A stretch of DNA of 64,000 bases from Madurella fahalii (Eukaryota > Ascomycota > Sordariomycetes > Sordariales), in the NCBI GenBank assembly GCA_029876055.1, contig CM056877.1:310001-374000 (forward strand), in the 5' to 3' direction. A program made the position numbers and the translations under genes. The notes beneath the pieces were generated by a model that saw only the letters and a list, made by a program, of their open reading frames with translations, had not been told where the DNA came from and did no database searches. Shown piece by piece: positions 1 through 11,356 of the stretch. Position 1 is the first letter of the stretch, and each line of letters begins with the position of its first letter.

Positions 1-563
1 GGGCCGGGTGTGGACGTTCGTGATACAGGATTCGACTTGGGTTTTGGCTTGGGCACGCCGAGGTCTGAGACCAGCATTCCCGCGGCTGAGGGCGGAGGCT
101 TCGAGGGCTGGGGAGGCGGCGTCGATGACTTTGCTGGGGTCTGTTTGCCTTTGTTGCCGGCGCTGGTCGAGGGTGTGGATGTACCTGGCCTCCCCGACAT
201 ATACTCTTCCTGCTGGTCCTTCTTGTTGTAGACGGTCCCGGGGCCGAGCGCAAACGATGCGACTTGTCGAGGCGGCGGGGTATGCAGGGGCGCCTTCTTC
301 TTCTTCGCGGGACGACGGTGCTTCGGGACGGAATCAACCTCGGAACTCTGTTCGGAGCTGGGCGTGGTGGCTGGAAACGCCTTTGGCTCGGTGCGGCGGG
401 CGTTGAATGTCGATATGAAGTCGATTACCTGGGGCGAGTCACCGAGCATGTTTGTGAAGTGGTCGGCCGCTTCGGCCTTGGACAGAGTCGAGGCATAGTC
501 GAGGACTTGTTGCAGGCCATCGTCCGGTAACGGCAGTAACTGGAAGAGCTGTTGTTTCGACAT
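1..563 (-). CDS. ASC-1/TRIP4 (Rqt4)-like transcription/ribosome-quality cointegrator, N-terminal part
   Basis: An open frame runs from an ATG at 563 off the left edge (187 codons visible, no stop), so the gene is cut by the window. The first ~60 residues form a helical Leu/Asp-rich segment that begins MSKQQLFQLLPLPDDGL and contains DFISTFNARR. A Lys-rich stretch follows, then the motif LGPGTVYNK and a Ser/Pro/Thr-rich low-complexity region. This layout resembles the N-terminus of fungal homologues of activating signal cointegrator 1 (TRIP4; yeast Rqt4), which carry a C2HC5 zinc finger further on. That finger would lie outside the window and is not seen. The family acts in the ASC-1/RQT complex, which clears stalled ribosomes. 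The family call rests on my memory of the N-terminal pattern; an intron near the left edge is possible. Confidence 0.5.
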   Translation of the reverse strand, partial: MSKQQLFQLLPLPDDGLQQVLDYASTLSKAEAADHFTNMLGDSPQVIDFISTFNARRTEPKAFPATTPSSEQSSEVDSVPKHRRPAKKKKAPLHTPPPRQVASFALGPGTVYNKKDQQEEYMSGRPGTSTPSTSAGNKGKQTPAKSSTPPPQPSKPPPSAAGMLVSDLGVPKPKPKSNPVSRTSTPG

Positions 564-1780
564 CGCAGCCTTGCGCACTCGGTGCTGGTGTTGTGACTTT
601 GCGCTGCCGAGGATTCTGGTTGAGTAAAGTTCTCTAGGCCACTGCAGTGCCCCGCCGTCACTAAAATTTCCCCGCGTGCGCCGCTTCAGGCCTCTGGCCC
701 GCCGCAATGACGGTCAACCTAAAATGGACGCCGAGCTGCCCCACAATGACTGGTCGGCTGGCGCCGTGGCTTAGTCGGGCGCGGTAGGAAAACCATCCCA
801 AAATACCTACATTGAGCCATACCCATTGTGTGAGGACCTGTGTGCTGTGCAGTAGGCACACACTGACGCAATCCAGACTTGAACTAGCTCCTCGATAAAG
901 ACGATATTGGGGAGCATTGTGTACATTGCGGGGCGACCTTGCCACGCGACAAGACCACGGGAAAGGCCTGGTTTGCAGGCCGCCCCTGCGAATCCCAGCC
1001 TGGAGGTTGCCGCAAATCAATTGCCACGATGGCTCCCACCTGTGAACAACGCAGCATCAGGGAGCCGAAACCACACGCTCGGTCGACAACACGGCTACTC
1101 CAGACTCTCTGAAAGGCAACAAGGCAATCATACCACCGATTGACAGTATCTAGAGCTCTCGGGTTGACAGTACCCTCCCCTATCATAGTCTCCATAAATC
1201 CTACAGCACAGCCCCTTGTGGAAAGCCCGACGAATGTTCCCGCAGGGATACATGGCTGGACATGAGAGCGGATCCGGGAGCTCGTCTTGTGTGCCAGACT
1301 CAAATCGAGTGCAACAGAAACGGGATTAGGTAATCTATTTTGATTAAATCAAAAGCTTAAGTTTACTTGTCAAGATGGTCCGTCCTCCTCTCCTGGAGTA
1401 GCAGGCGCTGCGAATCCTTCCCTACAGTACTGTTCATTAGCGCGGTGGCACAAGCATGATCGTCGCAAGCATCCTTTGTGGCTTTTAGCGAGGCACTCGG
1501 AATTTGCCCAGCCCGGCGGCGCTGCACTCGGACTGAATGTCGCATTCTGATTGCTCGCCTGAAATTTCAGCTGCCAATGGGAGCGCCCCCGTTGACTGTT
1601 GTTCCCGGGTTCAGGGGTCCCAGGGCTGGGGGTCGGTTCCTAACTCGCATCGTTTCAGCATGTTATGCGACCCCATCGCCACTCGATTGGATGGCTTGGC
1701 GCTTAAAGGAGGCAGCATACCATGCAAGTTACCCCGGTACTGCTCTTACACGATGCGTGTGACATGATGCGGTCCTTATT
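564..1780. other. Intergenic region, no gene seen
   Basis: Divergent intergenic region between the TRIP4-like gene and the S41 peptidase. The open frames here are short, overlap on both strands and show no family motif. The region presumably holds both promoters. Confidence 0.6.
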
Positions 1781-1787
1781 TATATAT
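1781..1787 (+). promoter_or_regulatory. TATA-like box of the S41 peptidase gene
   Basis: A TATATAT-like run lies about 85 bases before the ATG at 1868, a usual distance for a fungal TATA box. The assignment rests on position and composition only. Confidence 0.35.
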
Positions 1788-1867
1788 TCGTTGCCGCCAT
1801 GTCAGGATACCGAGGATACTAGCTGTTCATCTCTCACACTATCCCGCCCCGTGGTGTAATATTCATC

Positions 1868-4395
1868 ATGTGGCTTACTACGGAAAGACTTGCTGTTCTC
1901 CTACTTTTCAGCACCCAAAGCATATCAGGCGTGAATGCAGCGCCAGCACCCCAGGTTTCTAACTCCGCTGTAGCCTCTATCACAGCGAATCCGACTGCAT
2001 GCGCGTCGGTGGCATCGGCGACGGACTCGCTTCTTGAGGAATCGCCACGGGGTGAGCAGAAAGAAACGGAACTGGAATATCAACCCGCTAATTAGCAGAA
2101 CAGCAACACCCACGATCCCCGCCACGCTTGCGATTGAATGCCTCCAGTCAGTTCCTAACAAGGCTGAGCCGGCACAAAGGTTGATCAGGAGCTTGAAAGC
2201 GTTCGCGCAATGGCAAAGCACGCTGGCCTGGCTCAAGAACCCACCCAGAACCTATCCATTTCCGGCCGTAGATATCATTGGCGGATTAGACGACATTGCC
2301 AGCAGGGCGGCAGCGGGCGGGTTCAATAGCGAGTATGATTTTCAGCTTGCCATCGTCCAGCTCATCACGTCAACCCACGATGGCCACTTCTCGTATTATC
2401 CCGACATTTTCAGGGCCTTCAGTTTCAGAAACGGGCTTGCTATGGACCTCGTGTCCGTGTCTGTCGACGGCATCGAAGTCCCCAAACTCTATCACGCATG
2501 TAAGTCAGCTCGGTAGCCACCCCTCGGATGATGGATTGGCCAGTGCTGATATACTTCTAGCCGAGCTTTTTGGAAACGACACCAGGAATGGCACCGCTTC
2601 TGGGAGGTTCCCTCGGGCCATCGTGATGATCAACGGCGAAGACGCGGCTACCGTGGTTGAGCGCCGCAACCTAGTCTTCAGCGGCTTCCAGGACGCGGAT
2701 GCGCAGTGGAACTCGGTGATGGAGAATTACGCGTCGCTGGGCGCGACCACCTACGTCGCTGCGTCGATCGACTATAATGGCCCCAGTCTGACCTTCACGT
2801 ACGATAACGGCGATGAGAGGACGGAAGACAGCGTCGCAGTCATCCGGCGCGGCGCAGATTTTACCGGTGTCGAGACCGGCGAGGATTTTTACGATCGGTT
2901 TTGCGACCCGGATGGCTCATCGGGGGCTTTTGGAGCTGCTTCGGCTACCGAGACAACCACCACCACCACATCGCCCTCTACCCCGGCGCCGACAATCCCA
3001 GGGTATCCGTTCCCTGTCATACGGGATAGCGGAGCCGGTACCACGTCGGGATACTTTCTGAACGACACAGGCTACGACGATACCGCGGTGCTCGCCATCT
3101 CGGCCTTTAGTCCGGCGGCAGATACGGACTCTACAGATTACTTGACAGACTTTCAGGAGACCATCGAAGACTTCCTAGCCGAGTGCCGACGTGAGAACAA
3201 AAAAAGGCTGGTCATCGACCTGACAGCCAACGGCGGCGGTTTTATCAGCGCCGGCTACGAGCTATTTGCCCAGGTGTGTCCGAACCGAACCAGGAGAGGA
3301 AAGAGCAAGGACAACCGATGACTGACTCGTGTGCAGCTGTTCCCTGACGAACCTATGTTTCGCGCCGACAACATCCGAGCACCCGAAAGCCTCCGCCAGA
3401 TCGCCGACACGGTCGAATCGGTCTTCGATGAGATCGTCTCCGGCCCCTCGGACGACGCGCCCGCCGAGCGCATCGCGGCGCTCAGGACGCTCGTGCGGAG
3501 CACCGTCGTAAGCAACCTCCTTCCGTTTGGCGTCTACGCGCCCGACGGCAGCGCCTACACGTCCGTCTCGTCCATCCTGGGGCCGGTGACGCTCAACAAC
3601 GACACGTTCACGGCGTACCAGTTCATGCCGTTGAACGAGACGTCGTCCTTCTTCAACATGACGGGGACGGGCCACCGCTCGTCCCCACCGCCGGCCGTCT
3701 TCCAGCCCGAGGACGTCGTGCTCCTGACCGACGGCACCTGCGGCTCCACCTGCACGCTGTTCTCCTACCTCATGCTGTTCCAGCTGAACGTCAAGACGGT
3801 GTCCATCGGCGGGCGCCCGCGCACGGGCGCGATGCAGTCGGTCGCCGGCGTGGAGGGCGCGCAGATCTTTTACATGAACGAGATCTCGGCCGCCGCCGCC
3901 GCCGCCATCTACCTCAACCCGGACGGGCTCAACGACACGGGCAGCGAGATCGCCGAGCTCGCCGAGGGCTACGCGCTCCGCCGCGCCTTCGACCCGGAAC
4001 AGCCCGGGGCCGTGAACGGCCGGAATGCCTTCTCGCGGACCAACTCCGAGACGCCGCTGCAGTTCCTGTACCAGCCGGCCAACTGCAGGGTGTTTTACAC
4101 GAGGGAAATGATCTACGGGCCTGCCGAAGTGTGGAAGAGGGCGGTGGACGCGACGTGGACGGATCCGGAAAGGTTTTGCGTCGAAGGGAGCAGGGTGGAT
4201 TGGGAGGACCTCGCGGGCCAGGAGACGGACACGAGGTTCACTGGCGGCGGCGAGGTGCCTGATGAAACGGGAGAGGACATTGGCAACAGCAATACTAACC
4301 TTGATGATGACTCCGGTGCGGGCTCGCTCAGGATAGGGTCAACGATTAGATGGGCGGTTGGGTTGATGGTGGTCATGATGTGGTTTGGATTGTAA
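1868..4395 (+). CDS. Secreted peptidase S41 family protein, probably GPI-anchored
   Basis: Four exons (1868-2051, 2104-2499, 2561-3273, 3337-4395) join in frame to 783 residues; all three introns are 52-63 nt GT...AG. The first ~24 residues look like a signal peptide, followed by a Ser/Ala/Thr stretch. The segment reading ECLQSVP, then WQSTLAWLKNPP, then TSTHDGHFSYYPD is characteristic of fungal S41-type (C-terminal-processing/tricorn-like) peptidases. The C-terminal catalytic domain contains DGTCGSTC with the candidate nucleophile Ser568. A Thr-rich linker (repeated ACC codons near 2955) sits mid-protein. The last ~17 residues are hydrophobic after a Gly/Ser/Asp-rich segment, as in GPI signals. 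I infer a cell-surface or secreted serine peptidase; the substrate is unknown. Confidence 0.85.
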
Positions 4396-6276
4396 CGCAC
4401 TGGGCTCATTGGGAACGGCGTTGGTGGTGCATTGCATTCTAGTTCTCCGGCTTTAGACGGTAATCATAATGGCGTAACTCTGTAGACTGGTCAAATAATA
4501 TGAAAGAATTATTCGAACCCGGGAAGCGTGTTGCTGCGCCGTAGCCATGGAACCACTATATAACGATCCAGTATAGGGATGGTGCCCATACAAGCTGTGC
4601 CCGCTGGTGGAACATATCCCAAACATATATGAGAATCACTTTTTTCCTTGTCCCCTTAACACCGTTTCAGCGTTTTCTCGTCCTTTTCCGTCTTCTATTT
4701 CAGTTCATTTCATTTCTTTCAGTCCGTTACCTTCTAGTGCTTTGCATATTAGTACTTGCCTAGGTAATTACCTTAGTACACGCGACTCTCCGTTTCTCAT
4801 CAGTCGCCGCCAGACAAGTCAAAAGGCGGCACCCACGATTCGTCAGTTGTTATCAAGGCATATCTGCCTAGTCGTCTCTGATTTGTGCGGTTTGGTTGGT
4901 CTTCGGAATACATTCCCGGATTGGGCCTTTCCCCGGCTAACCCCCAATTCCCCAAGAGGTAGTGACCAAGTTTGAGCAAATCGCCCTCAGTGTTTCACGC
5001 TGAGCAAGTGAGAAGACGAGTAAGGTAACGTTACACCTTGATCCAATCTTGCTGTCATGCAACCCAGCCGGAAGTGGCATTTGCGCGCTTTTGACCAAAT
5101 CCTACTCTGACCAAATGCTCCGCGGGATTTGATGTGCAGCGAACTGCCGCTGCGGGACTGCCCGTTTGTTGGGCGCTTGGGAGTTGGGACAGGTGGCATA
5201 AACCCGACGTGTGCGCCATATTGGCTAATAGCGTTCTATTATTGCGGCTCTGCCGACTCCCCAGGGGCAGAACCGGGACTCGTCGATCGCTGCCAATGAC
5301 AAACTATAACTTCGTCAGAGAGTGCGATGTGTCAGTTATATGGTCCATGAATTCTGCCAGATATTGTACTAGACCAGCGACGCGGGTTATGCGTCACACA
5401 GCTCCTATGCCCTATACTACCTCCACTCTTGTGGTTCAACAGGTGCTTCACTGTGCACCCCAGAAGGCCCGCCGACGCCAAATGGTAGACGTCGAGTTAC
5501 CCCTGAGCACATGCACCCGGGCAGCCTGACGTGGGGACAGCTCCAAGTCCCAAGGCCACCTTGACCCCCCAGAGGACCCCTCCAGTTCGGCATTCTTCGT
5601 CGGAGGACGAATCACAATAAGGCTTTAAGGGGCCGACCTTCCCCATTCGGCCATAGCCCAGGGAACTTTCTTGCCGTGGCGGGTGCCTGGTGATCGTGGG
5701 GCACATGCCAGTGCCGAGCACGCGGAGATTCGATCGCAGCGTGGCTATTGGCGGCGCATTTCGATTGGCTCCCAGCAAAACCACCTTAAATGGCACTGCT
5801 ACGTGCTAGCGCCCCCGCGGTGATAAGGGGGATAACGACCGAGATGACGGCCTCTAGCGTTCCATCCCGCAAGACCAGGGTCCAACATGACCTGCGATAC
5901 CCGGGCTTTCGGGCGTGCCATGCCATGGCTTCCCGTCACGGGACACATGCCTGAACACCTGAGATGGGTTAGCTAGGTAGCGTGGGGTATCAGATTCGGA
6001 GCGGAAGGACGCACGCGAGCAACGGGCTACGCTTTTGCTACTGGCAGCCAGAACCCAAGCGCCGACTACCACGACGTCGGCGGCAACGTTGCTGGTACGC
6101 CTCATGTAGTCAGGGGGTTCGGCGCGGGACCAGTAGCACTTGCAGTGGATTCCCATTATTGAACGTAGGTTGGTTGCATGGTCAGAGACGTGATGTCGAG
6201 TGAACGTTGAACCGGGTCATCGGAAGGACGCCACCCCAAGTCCTGATATGCTGCGGGCCGAGTCGTGGTCGACGGG
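4396..6276. other. Intergenic region, no gene seen
   Basis: About 1.9 kb between the peptidase stop and the chitinase promoter. Frames are short and lack splice-consistent continuations or family motifs. A TC-rich stretch near 4640-4740 is the only compositional feature. Confidence 0.55.
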
Positions 6277-6282
6277 TATAAG
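6277..6282 (+). promoter_or_regulatory. TATAAG box of the chitinase gene
   Basis: TATAAG lies 105 bases before the chitinase ATG at 6387. Its spacing resembles that of the TATAAG before the subtilase gene in this window. Confidence 0.45.
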
Positions 6283-6386
6283 ACTGTCCCGGGCCTGGAA
6301 TTCCTGGACGGCACGCAGAACATTCGGACAGTAGTCAGTCGTCCCATCCCGACCCCAGTCGCGACCCGCGCTATCGCACCTCCGCC

Positions 6387-7801
6387 ATGGTATCCTTCTC
6401 TCTCAAGGGAGCGGCACTAGCCGCCTTGTCCGTCTGCTCACTCCTCAGCCAAGCAACCCCCCTGCCCCGGGCCGATACCGAAGTCGACAAACGGCAGGCA
6501 TCTGGTTACAAGAATATCGTCTACTTCACCAACTGGTATGTACTACTAGTCAAATGCTAGACAAGAACCAATTCAGATGGGCTGACCGCATCAGGGGCAT
6601 CTACGGTCGCAACTACCAACCAGATCAGCTGCCCGCGTCCCAGCTCACCCATGTGTTCTATTCGTTTGCCAACCTCCGGCCCAATGGGGAAGTGTACCTG
6701 TCCGACACCTATGCGGACCTAGACAAGCACTATCCCGGGGACTGTAAGCGCCAGCCATTCCTCTCCCTAGTTCGTGCCGCTGAGCAAAGAAGCTGACAAA
6801 AATCCGTAGCCTGGAACGAGCAAGGCAAGAATGTCTACGGCTGCGTCAAGCAACTCTTCCTCCTCAAGAAGCGCCACCGGCACCTGAAAGTGCTCCTCAG
6901 CATCGGCGGATGGACCTACTCCACCAACTTCCCGGCGGCGGCCAGCACGCCGGAAGGCCGGGCGCTCTTCGCGTCGTCGGCGGTGCGCCTGCTGGCCGAC
7001 CTCGGGCTGGACGGGCTCGACATCGACTGGGAATACCCGGCCAACCCGACCGAGGCGTCCAACTTTGTGCTCCTGCTGCAGGCGGTGCGGTCGGCGCTCG
7101 ACGCCTACTCGGCGCGGCACGCGGGGGGGTACCACTTCCTGCTGAGCATCGCGAGCCCGGCGGGGCCGACGCACTACGGGAAGCTCCCGCTGCGGTCGCT
7201 GGCGGACACGCTCGACTTCTTCAACCTGATGGCGTACGACTTTGCCGGGTCGTGGGACGCGCTGGCCGGCCACCAGGCCAACCTGTACCCGGGCCGCAAC
7301 GCCAGCAGCACGCCCTTCTCGGCCGACGCCGCCATCCGCGACTACCTCGCCGCGGGCGTGCCCGCGTCCAAGATCGTCATGGGCATGCCCATCTACGGCC
7401 GCGGGTTCGCCAACACGGCCGGCCTCGGCCAGCCCTTCAACGGCGTCGGCTCGGGGAGCTGGGAGGCCGGCGTGTGGGACTACAAGGCCCTCCCGCGCTC
7501 CGGCGCCCAGGTCTTCTACGACGACGTCGCCGGCGCCACCTACAGCTACGACGCCGCCGCCCGGGAGCTGATATCGTTCGACACGGCCGACATGATCCGG
7601 AGGAAGGTCGACTACCTGAAGGCGAAGGGGATGGGCGGCACCATGTTCTGGGAGGCGTCGGCGGACCGGACGGACGAGGCCGGCTCGCTGATCGGGACGA
7701 GCTTCAGGGGCTTGAAGGAGGGCGGCGCGATCGATGCGAGCGAGAATATGCTTGCTTATCCGGATAGCGTGTATGATAATCTGAGGGCTGGATTTCCGTG
7801 A
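6387..7801 (+). CDS. GH18 endochitinase, 42-kDa (ech42/chit42) type
   Basis: Three exons (6387-6535, 6595-6743, 6810-7801) give 429 residues, close to the usual ~424 of the secreted 42-kDa fungal endochitinases. A signal peptide (MVSFSLKGAALAALSV...) is followed by a propeptide ending in a Lys-Arg (KEX2-type) site near residue 36. The mature part contains NIVYFTNWGIYGRNYQP, SIGGWTYS and the catalytic DGLDIDWE with Asp170, Asp172 and the proton donor Glu174. MAYDFAGSWD and MFWEAS complete the TIM barrel. No chitin-binding domain is seen. The enzyme hydrolyses chitin outside the cell, in wall remodelling, mycoparasitism or nutrition. The ATG has a good context (CCGCCATGG). The last exon is very GC-rich. 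Confidence 0.95.
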
Positions 7802-8965
7802 TGAGGGACGGGGACATTTTTTATTTGCATTTTCGGGTAGGTTGTATGGTTGGTGTCTTTCGTTTTCGATGTATCTCCAGTTGAGCATGGCCGTTTCCAG
7901 GCCTGATTGGGAGGAAGCATGGTCAAGGGAAGGGGATTTCCAGGAAATTTTGAAGAACCCGGCGAGTTGCGCCGGGTATCACTTTCGCTAGAAAAAGGGG
8001 TTCATTGTCGGCTTCACCTTGTACATATTCGATTTCAAAAACTGATTTAAAGAACTTCGAGTCCCATTGCTCTGATACTAAGGGGTTGTCGTCTTTTTTG
8101 AATTCCTATCACGTTCAGACCTCCAGGACTTCTTGAAATAGGAACCAGTAAACTCAATTGGGAAGTCGAGGAAGATGGTATGTATGTGTCGCCCAATCGG
8201 TAGGTGATCGGGCTCTTACCGATAATCAGCTACTGATCTCTCCTGTCAAATTCGCGGGATACGCAGTGCCCGCTAGACCGTGTGGGGACGTACTTTACGG
8301 TGCCGAGTCCAATGGACTACCCGGGCCAAGGATATCCCGATACGGTCCATCTCAGAGTTAGAGCCTTGTGGGTGAACCTGACGGAAAGCCCCGATGAGTC
8401 AGACAATAGCCAGTATGAATTCCCAAGAACCTAACCCTCCCATGCACCGGCTGAACTTGTTGATATCACTGCCGGCCGAACACCTTCGAACCACTTACTC
8501 AAGTGTTTGTGTTTCGGTACACTGCGCCAGGGATCACATGGCGCATATGGTTGGCCGCAGTTGTGGCTATCTCTCTTGCCGCTTGATATTGTGCTACGTG
8601 GTACTACGCCGCCGGTGTCGATCCCGGGACGGTAACAAGACATGCGTTTGAGAACTGTAGTACGATGTAGCTAGTATTATCGGCCGTTGCGAATACGATT
8701 TTATCTCTACACGGTCGATGGGGGCTCTTAGGGGAGGGGGAATCCCAGGGTCAAGTGGGTGTTCTGGTGTTCCATTTCGGGTCTCTTCAGTCGGCATGTG
8801 TGGTATACTTCTGAGAATCGGCCGTACAGTGGCCTTGATCTCCGCATACGGACTCGGAGGTTGGGACACCCTCGTACCCTCGTACGGTACTAAATTTTTA
8901 GGCTGTGCTGGGCTTTCATCGCGGCCAACGGGATCGTCAGATCTCAAAAGTCCACCAACAACCAA

Positions 8966-8984
8966 CCCCCCCCCCCCCCCCCCC
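8966..8984. repeat. Poly-C tract (19 C)
   Basis: An uninterrupted run of 19 cytosines in a C-rich stretch. This is a simple repeat prone to length variation and sequencing error. Confidence 0.95.
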
Positions 8985-10383
8985 TTTTATCCACCCCTCT
9001 CCACCCCCATCTTCACAGACCAGGTGATCCCTCCATCACGTAGCGGCACTGAGCAGATTCTGACTCACAATGATAGCGTCAGCCACCCCACTGTGTCAGG
9101 ATCATGGCGGGGTGCACGTCTGCCGCAGCGGCACCGGGCAGCGACAGATGTACCGGGAGACAGCTTAATGACCGATACCCGCTCCGGGACGGTCAAGTTT
9201 GAGCGGCCCGGGCAGACCCGAACAGCCAGGCAACGGAACACGATGTTGGATTGGAGCATTGATGATCCGTTCCCCGGTCTAGTTTGAAATCCGAGGCGAG
9301 GAAGGGAAGGCTGGGCAAAGTTGAGCTGGGTCGGCACAGCCCAATGAAGCTGGCAGCGCCGCTACGATGCAGCAGGAGCCGGAGGATGGAGGGTCAGAAC
9401 GTGGCCTGAGTGGGTGTATTGTAGCATATCGGTTTTCTGTTGCGTGTTTGCCGCAAGGGTTAGCTGCCGGCGATGGTGGGGGATCTGCCGGGAGGAGCTC
9501 GAACTCCATGGCCGATGTCACCTCGCCGAGGATCAATGTCAATCTATCACCGCGGGACCGGGTGTGCGTGATGTAGGGCTCCCTTGGCATCGGATCGAGC
9601 TTATCACAACCACGTCAGCTCAACAGGCCGCCTGCGTGTCAACGTCAGGCGTTAGCGAGGGGGCGGTACCCGATGGCTTGAGAGACCGAAGGCGGCGCAA
9701 GCCTTGCCTCCACAGCGAGCCCAGTCTTGGTACCTTAGCTATCTGCACTCGTGGCTTCTCGAGCTGGCGGATCAAAGGCTCTCATGGGATGCTCGTGGCC
9801 TACGTATACGTACGAAACCAACACGGCTATCGCATTGGCTGGGCAATCGTCCGTCGACCTGCTTCCGGGCAATTCTCGGGGATAGCGCGCGGCGTTCTTA
9901 GACACCCGACATCTACCTTCCCCAACCTGACTTAGTGCCTGACGACATGCTGAGGTGCGTCTGCCTCGTCGGATCCGACAGGTCCGAATCATGCCAGCTG
10001 CCCGGCCGCGATCGCTCATGGAGCCCTGGGGGTTGGCAGGGGTGATCAAGCCGCCGGGACTGTACTACGCTACACTACTATGGTAAGATTGGCAAGTTTT
10101 CTTTCCCTGGCTAGGGTACCGACAAGGGTACTGACAGGGCAATTGCGAAAGGGCAGACTGGAAGAATGCAAAAAAACTGTCACTTCATAAGGAGATTGGG
10201 TGTAGAATTCATGGGTGGGGCATTGGTCCCGTCCCCATGTCGGTACCCTGGCAGGGGAAACGCCTTTGGCTCGAGACCGCAGTACACTAGTGTCAGGGCA
10301 GTGATGCTACAAAGCTAGATCGGCAGCATGGGCAGCGGCGGGGGAAAAGCCGTGTGGACGGGGAGAAAAGGCTGCGGGCTGAG

Positions 10384-10418
10384 CGACGGTCGACGGTCGA
10401 CGGTCGACGGTCGACGGA
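10384..10418. repeat. 7-bp tandem repeat (CGACGGT)x5
   Basis: Five consecutive copies of CGACGGT; the last ends in A. Each copy joined to the next also creates GTCGAC, a 6-bp palindrome. Confidence 0.95.
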
Positions 10419-11214
10419 AGAATGCCGCATCGCGAAAAAACGAATCAGAACACTAGGCGCCGCCCGAAGGCTTTCTGTGGCTGGGCCTAGGACCGCAAGA
10501 GCGGGCCGGTGCTGTCCGGACTGTGCGACTGCTGTGGTTCGTCTGGTTCTGGAAAATGCTCTGCAGAAACATCACTGGCGAGCTGAAGAGGAGCCTGGCT
10601 GCGCCGTACATTTCCACATTGGGCTGCCAGGGCCAGACAGGGGTGGCCGCAATCGGATCTGGGGCTGTCGATCGGACGCTAATCAGATAATAAGCAGCGG
10701 ATGCATAACTAGTGCAGCACACAATGTTGCGTCTTGCATCGATTCCGCCACGGCCCACGGGAGCCAAGTGTTCAGGTTGGCAAAGAGATGGAGAGCTGAC
10801 GGCTGCAGTCAGCACAGCATGCGCTGCTGCTACACAAGTCCACAACTTGAGTCCACATAAACATGCCCATGGCATCTCTGCTGCTCTGCAACCTTGGGCT
10901 AGATCAGTGGAGCCCGAGAGCGGGTCGTTGGGGAAGCCTGGTCAAGCGGGCGCATTTAGGGACGGGATCCTGTGCCAGACCGCTTTCCAAGTTGCTGGGC
11001 AGGGCGCTGTGGGGTGGTATCGGTGGGCGGGCATGGTGCTCTCTGGGGAGCATGCCAAGTTGTTGTATGCAGCACTGCGGGATCGTTGAGCACCTTACCC
11101 TGCACAACCAAACAAGCCAACGGCCCTGCACCGCATTGCATCGTGGCCGAGTCGGCGGCCGAAGCCCAGGCAACGGGCCAGGGCCAGGGACGGGAGGTAC
11201 CTCAGAGGTAGTCT

Positions 11215-11220
11215 TATAAA
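11215..11220 (+). promoter_or_regulatory. TATAAA box of the Zn2Cys6 regulator gene
   Basis: A perfect TATAAA lies 137 bases before the regulator ATG at 11357. Confidence 0.4.
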
Positions 11221-11356
11221 ACTCCGTCAACCCTAGCAATCTGACCCAGTACATTAGGTAGGTGGTTAGCAATCGGATTTGTTCGAGACACGGCCGGCCC
11301 CTCCCGCCTCCTGCTAAACCCAAATCCCGTCTCGATCCCGCTCATCGTCATTTCCC

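Larger units (their letters stand above)
7802..11214. other. Long gene-poor intergenic region
   Basis: About 3.4 kb without a supportable gene. Several 100-190-codon frames overlap on both strands, but none carries a family motif or joins through plausible introns. It contains a 19-base C run and a 7-mer tandem repeat, listed separately. A long non-coding transcript or a decayed gene cannot be excluded. Confidence 0.5.

Noticed and set aside
4505..4560. GGTTCGAA B-box-like word on the minus strand
   Set aside because: No A-box, and flanking bases do not pair as a T-stem.
6767..7888. 373-codon minus-strand frame
   Set aside because: Antisense shadow of the GC-rich chitinase exon; the composition (Arg/Val/Gly) is typical of a mirror frame.
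8718..9935. Two overlapping plus-strand frames (189 and 173 codons)
   Set aside because: No motif, no credible introns linking them, and one contains the poly-C run.
10384..10418. CRISPR-like or origin-type iteron array
   Set aside because: Units are only 7 bp with no spacers; this is a simple tandem repeat in eukaryotic DNA.
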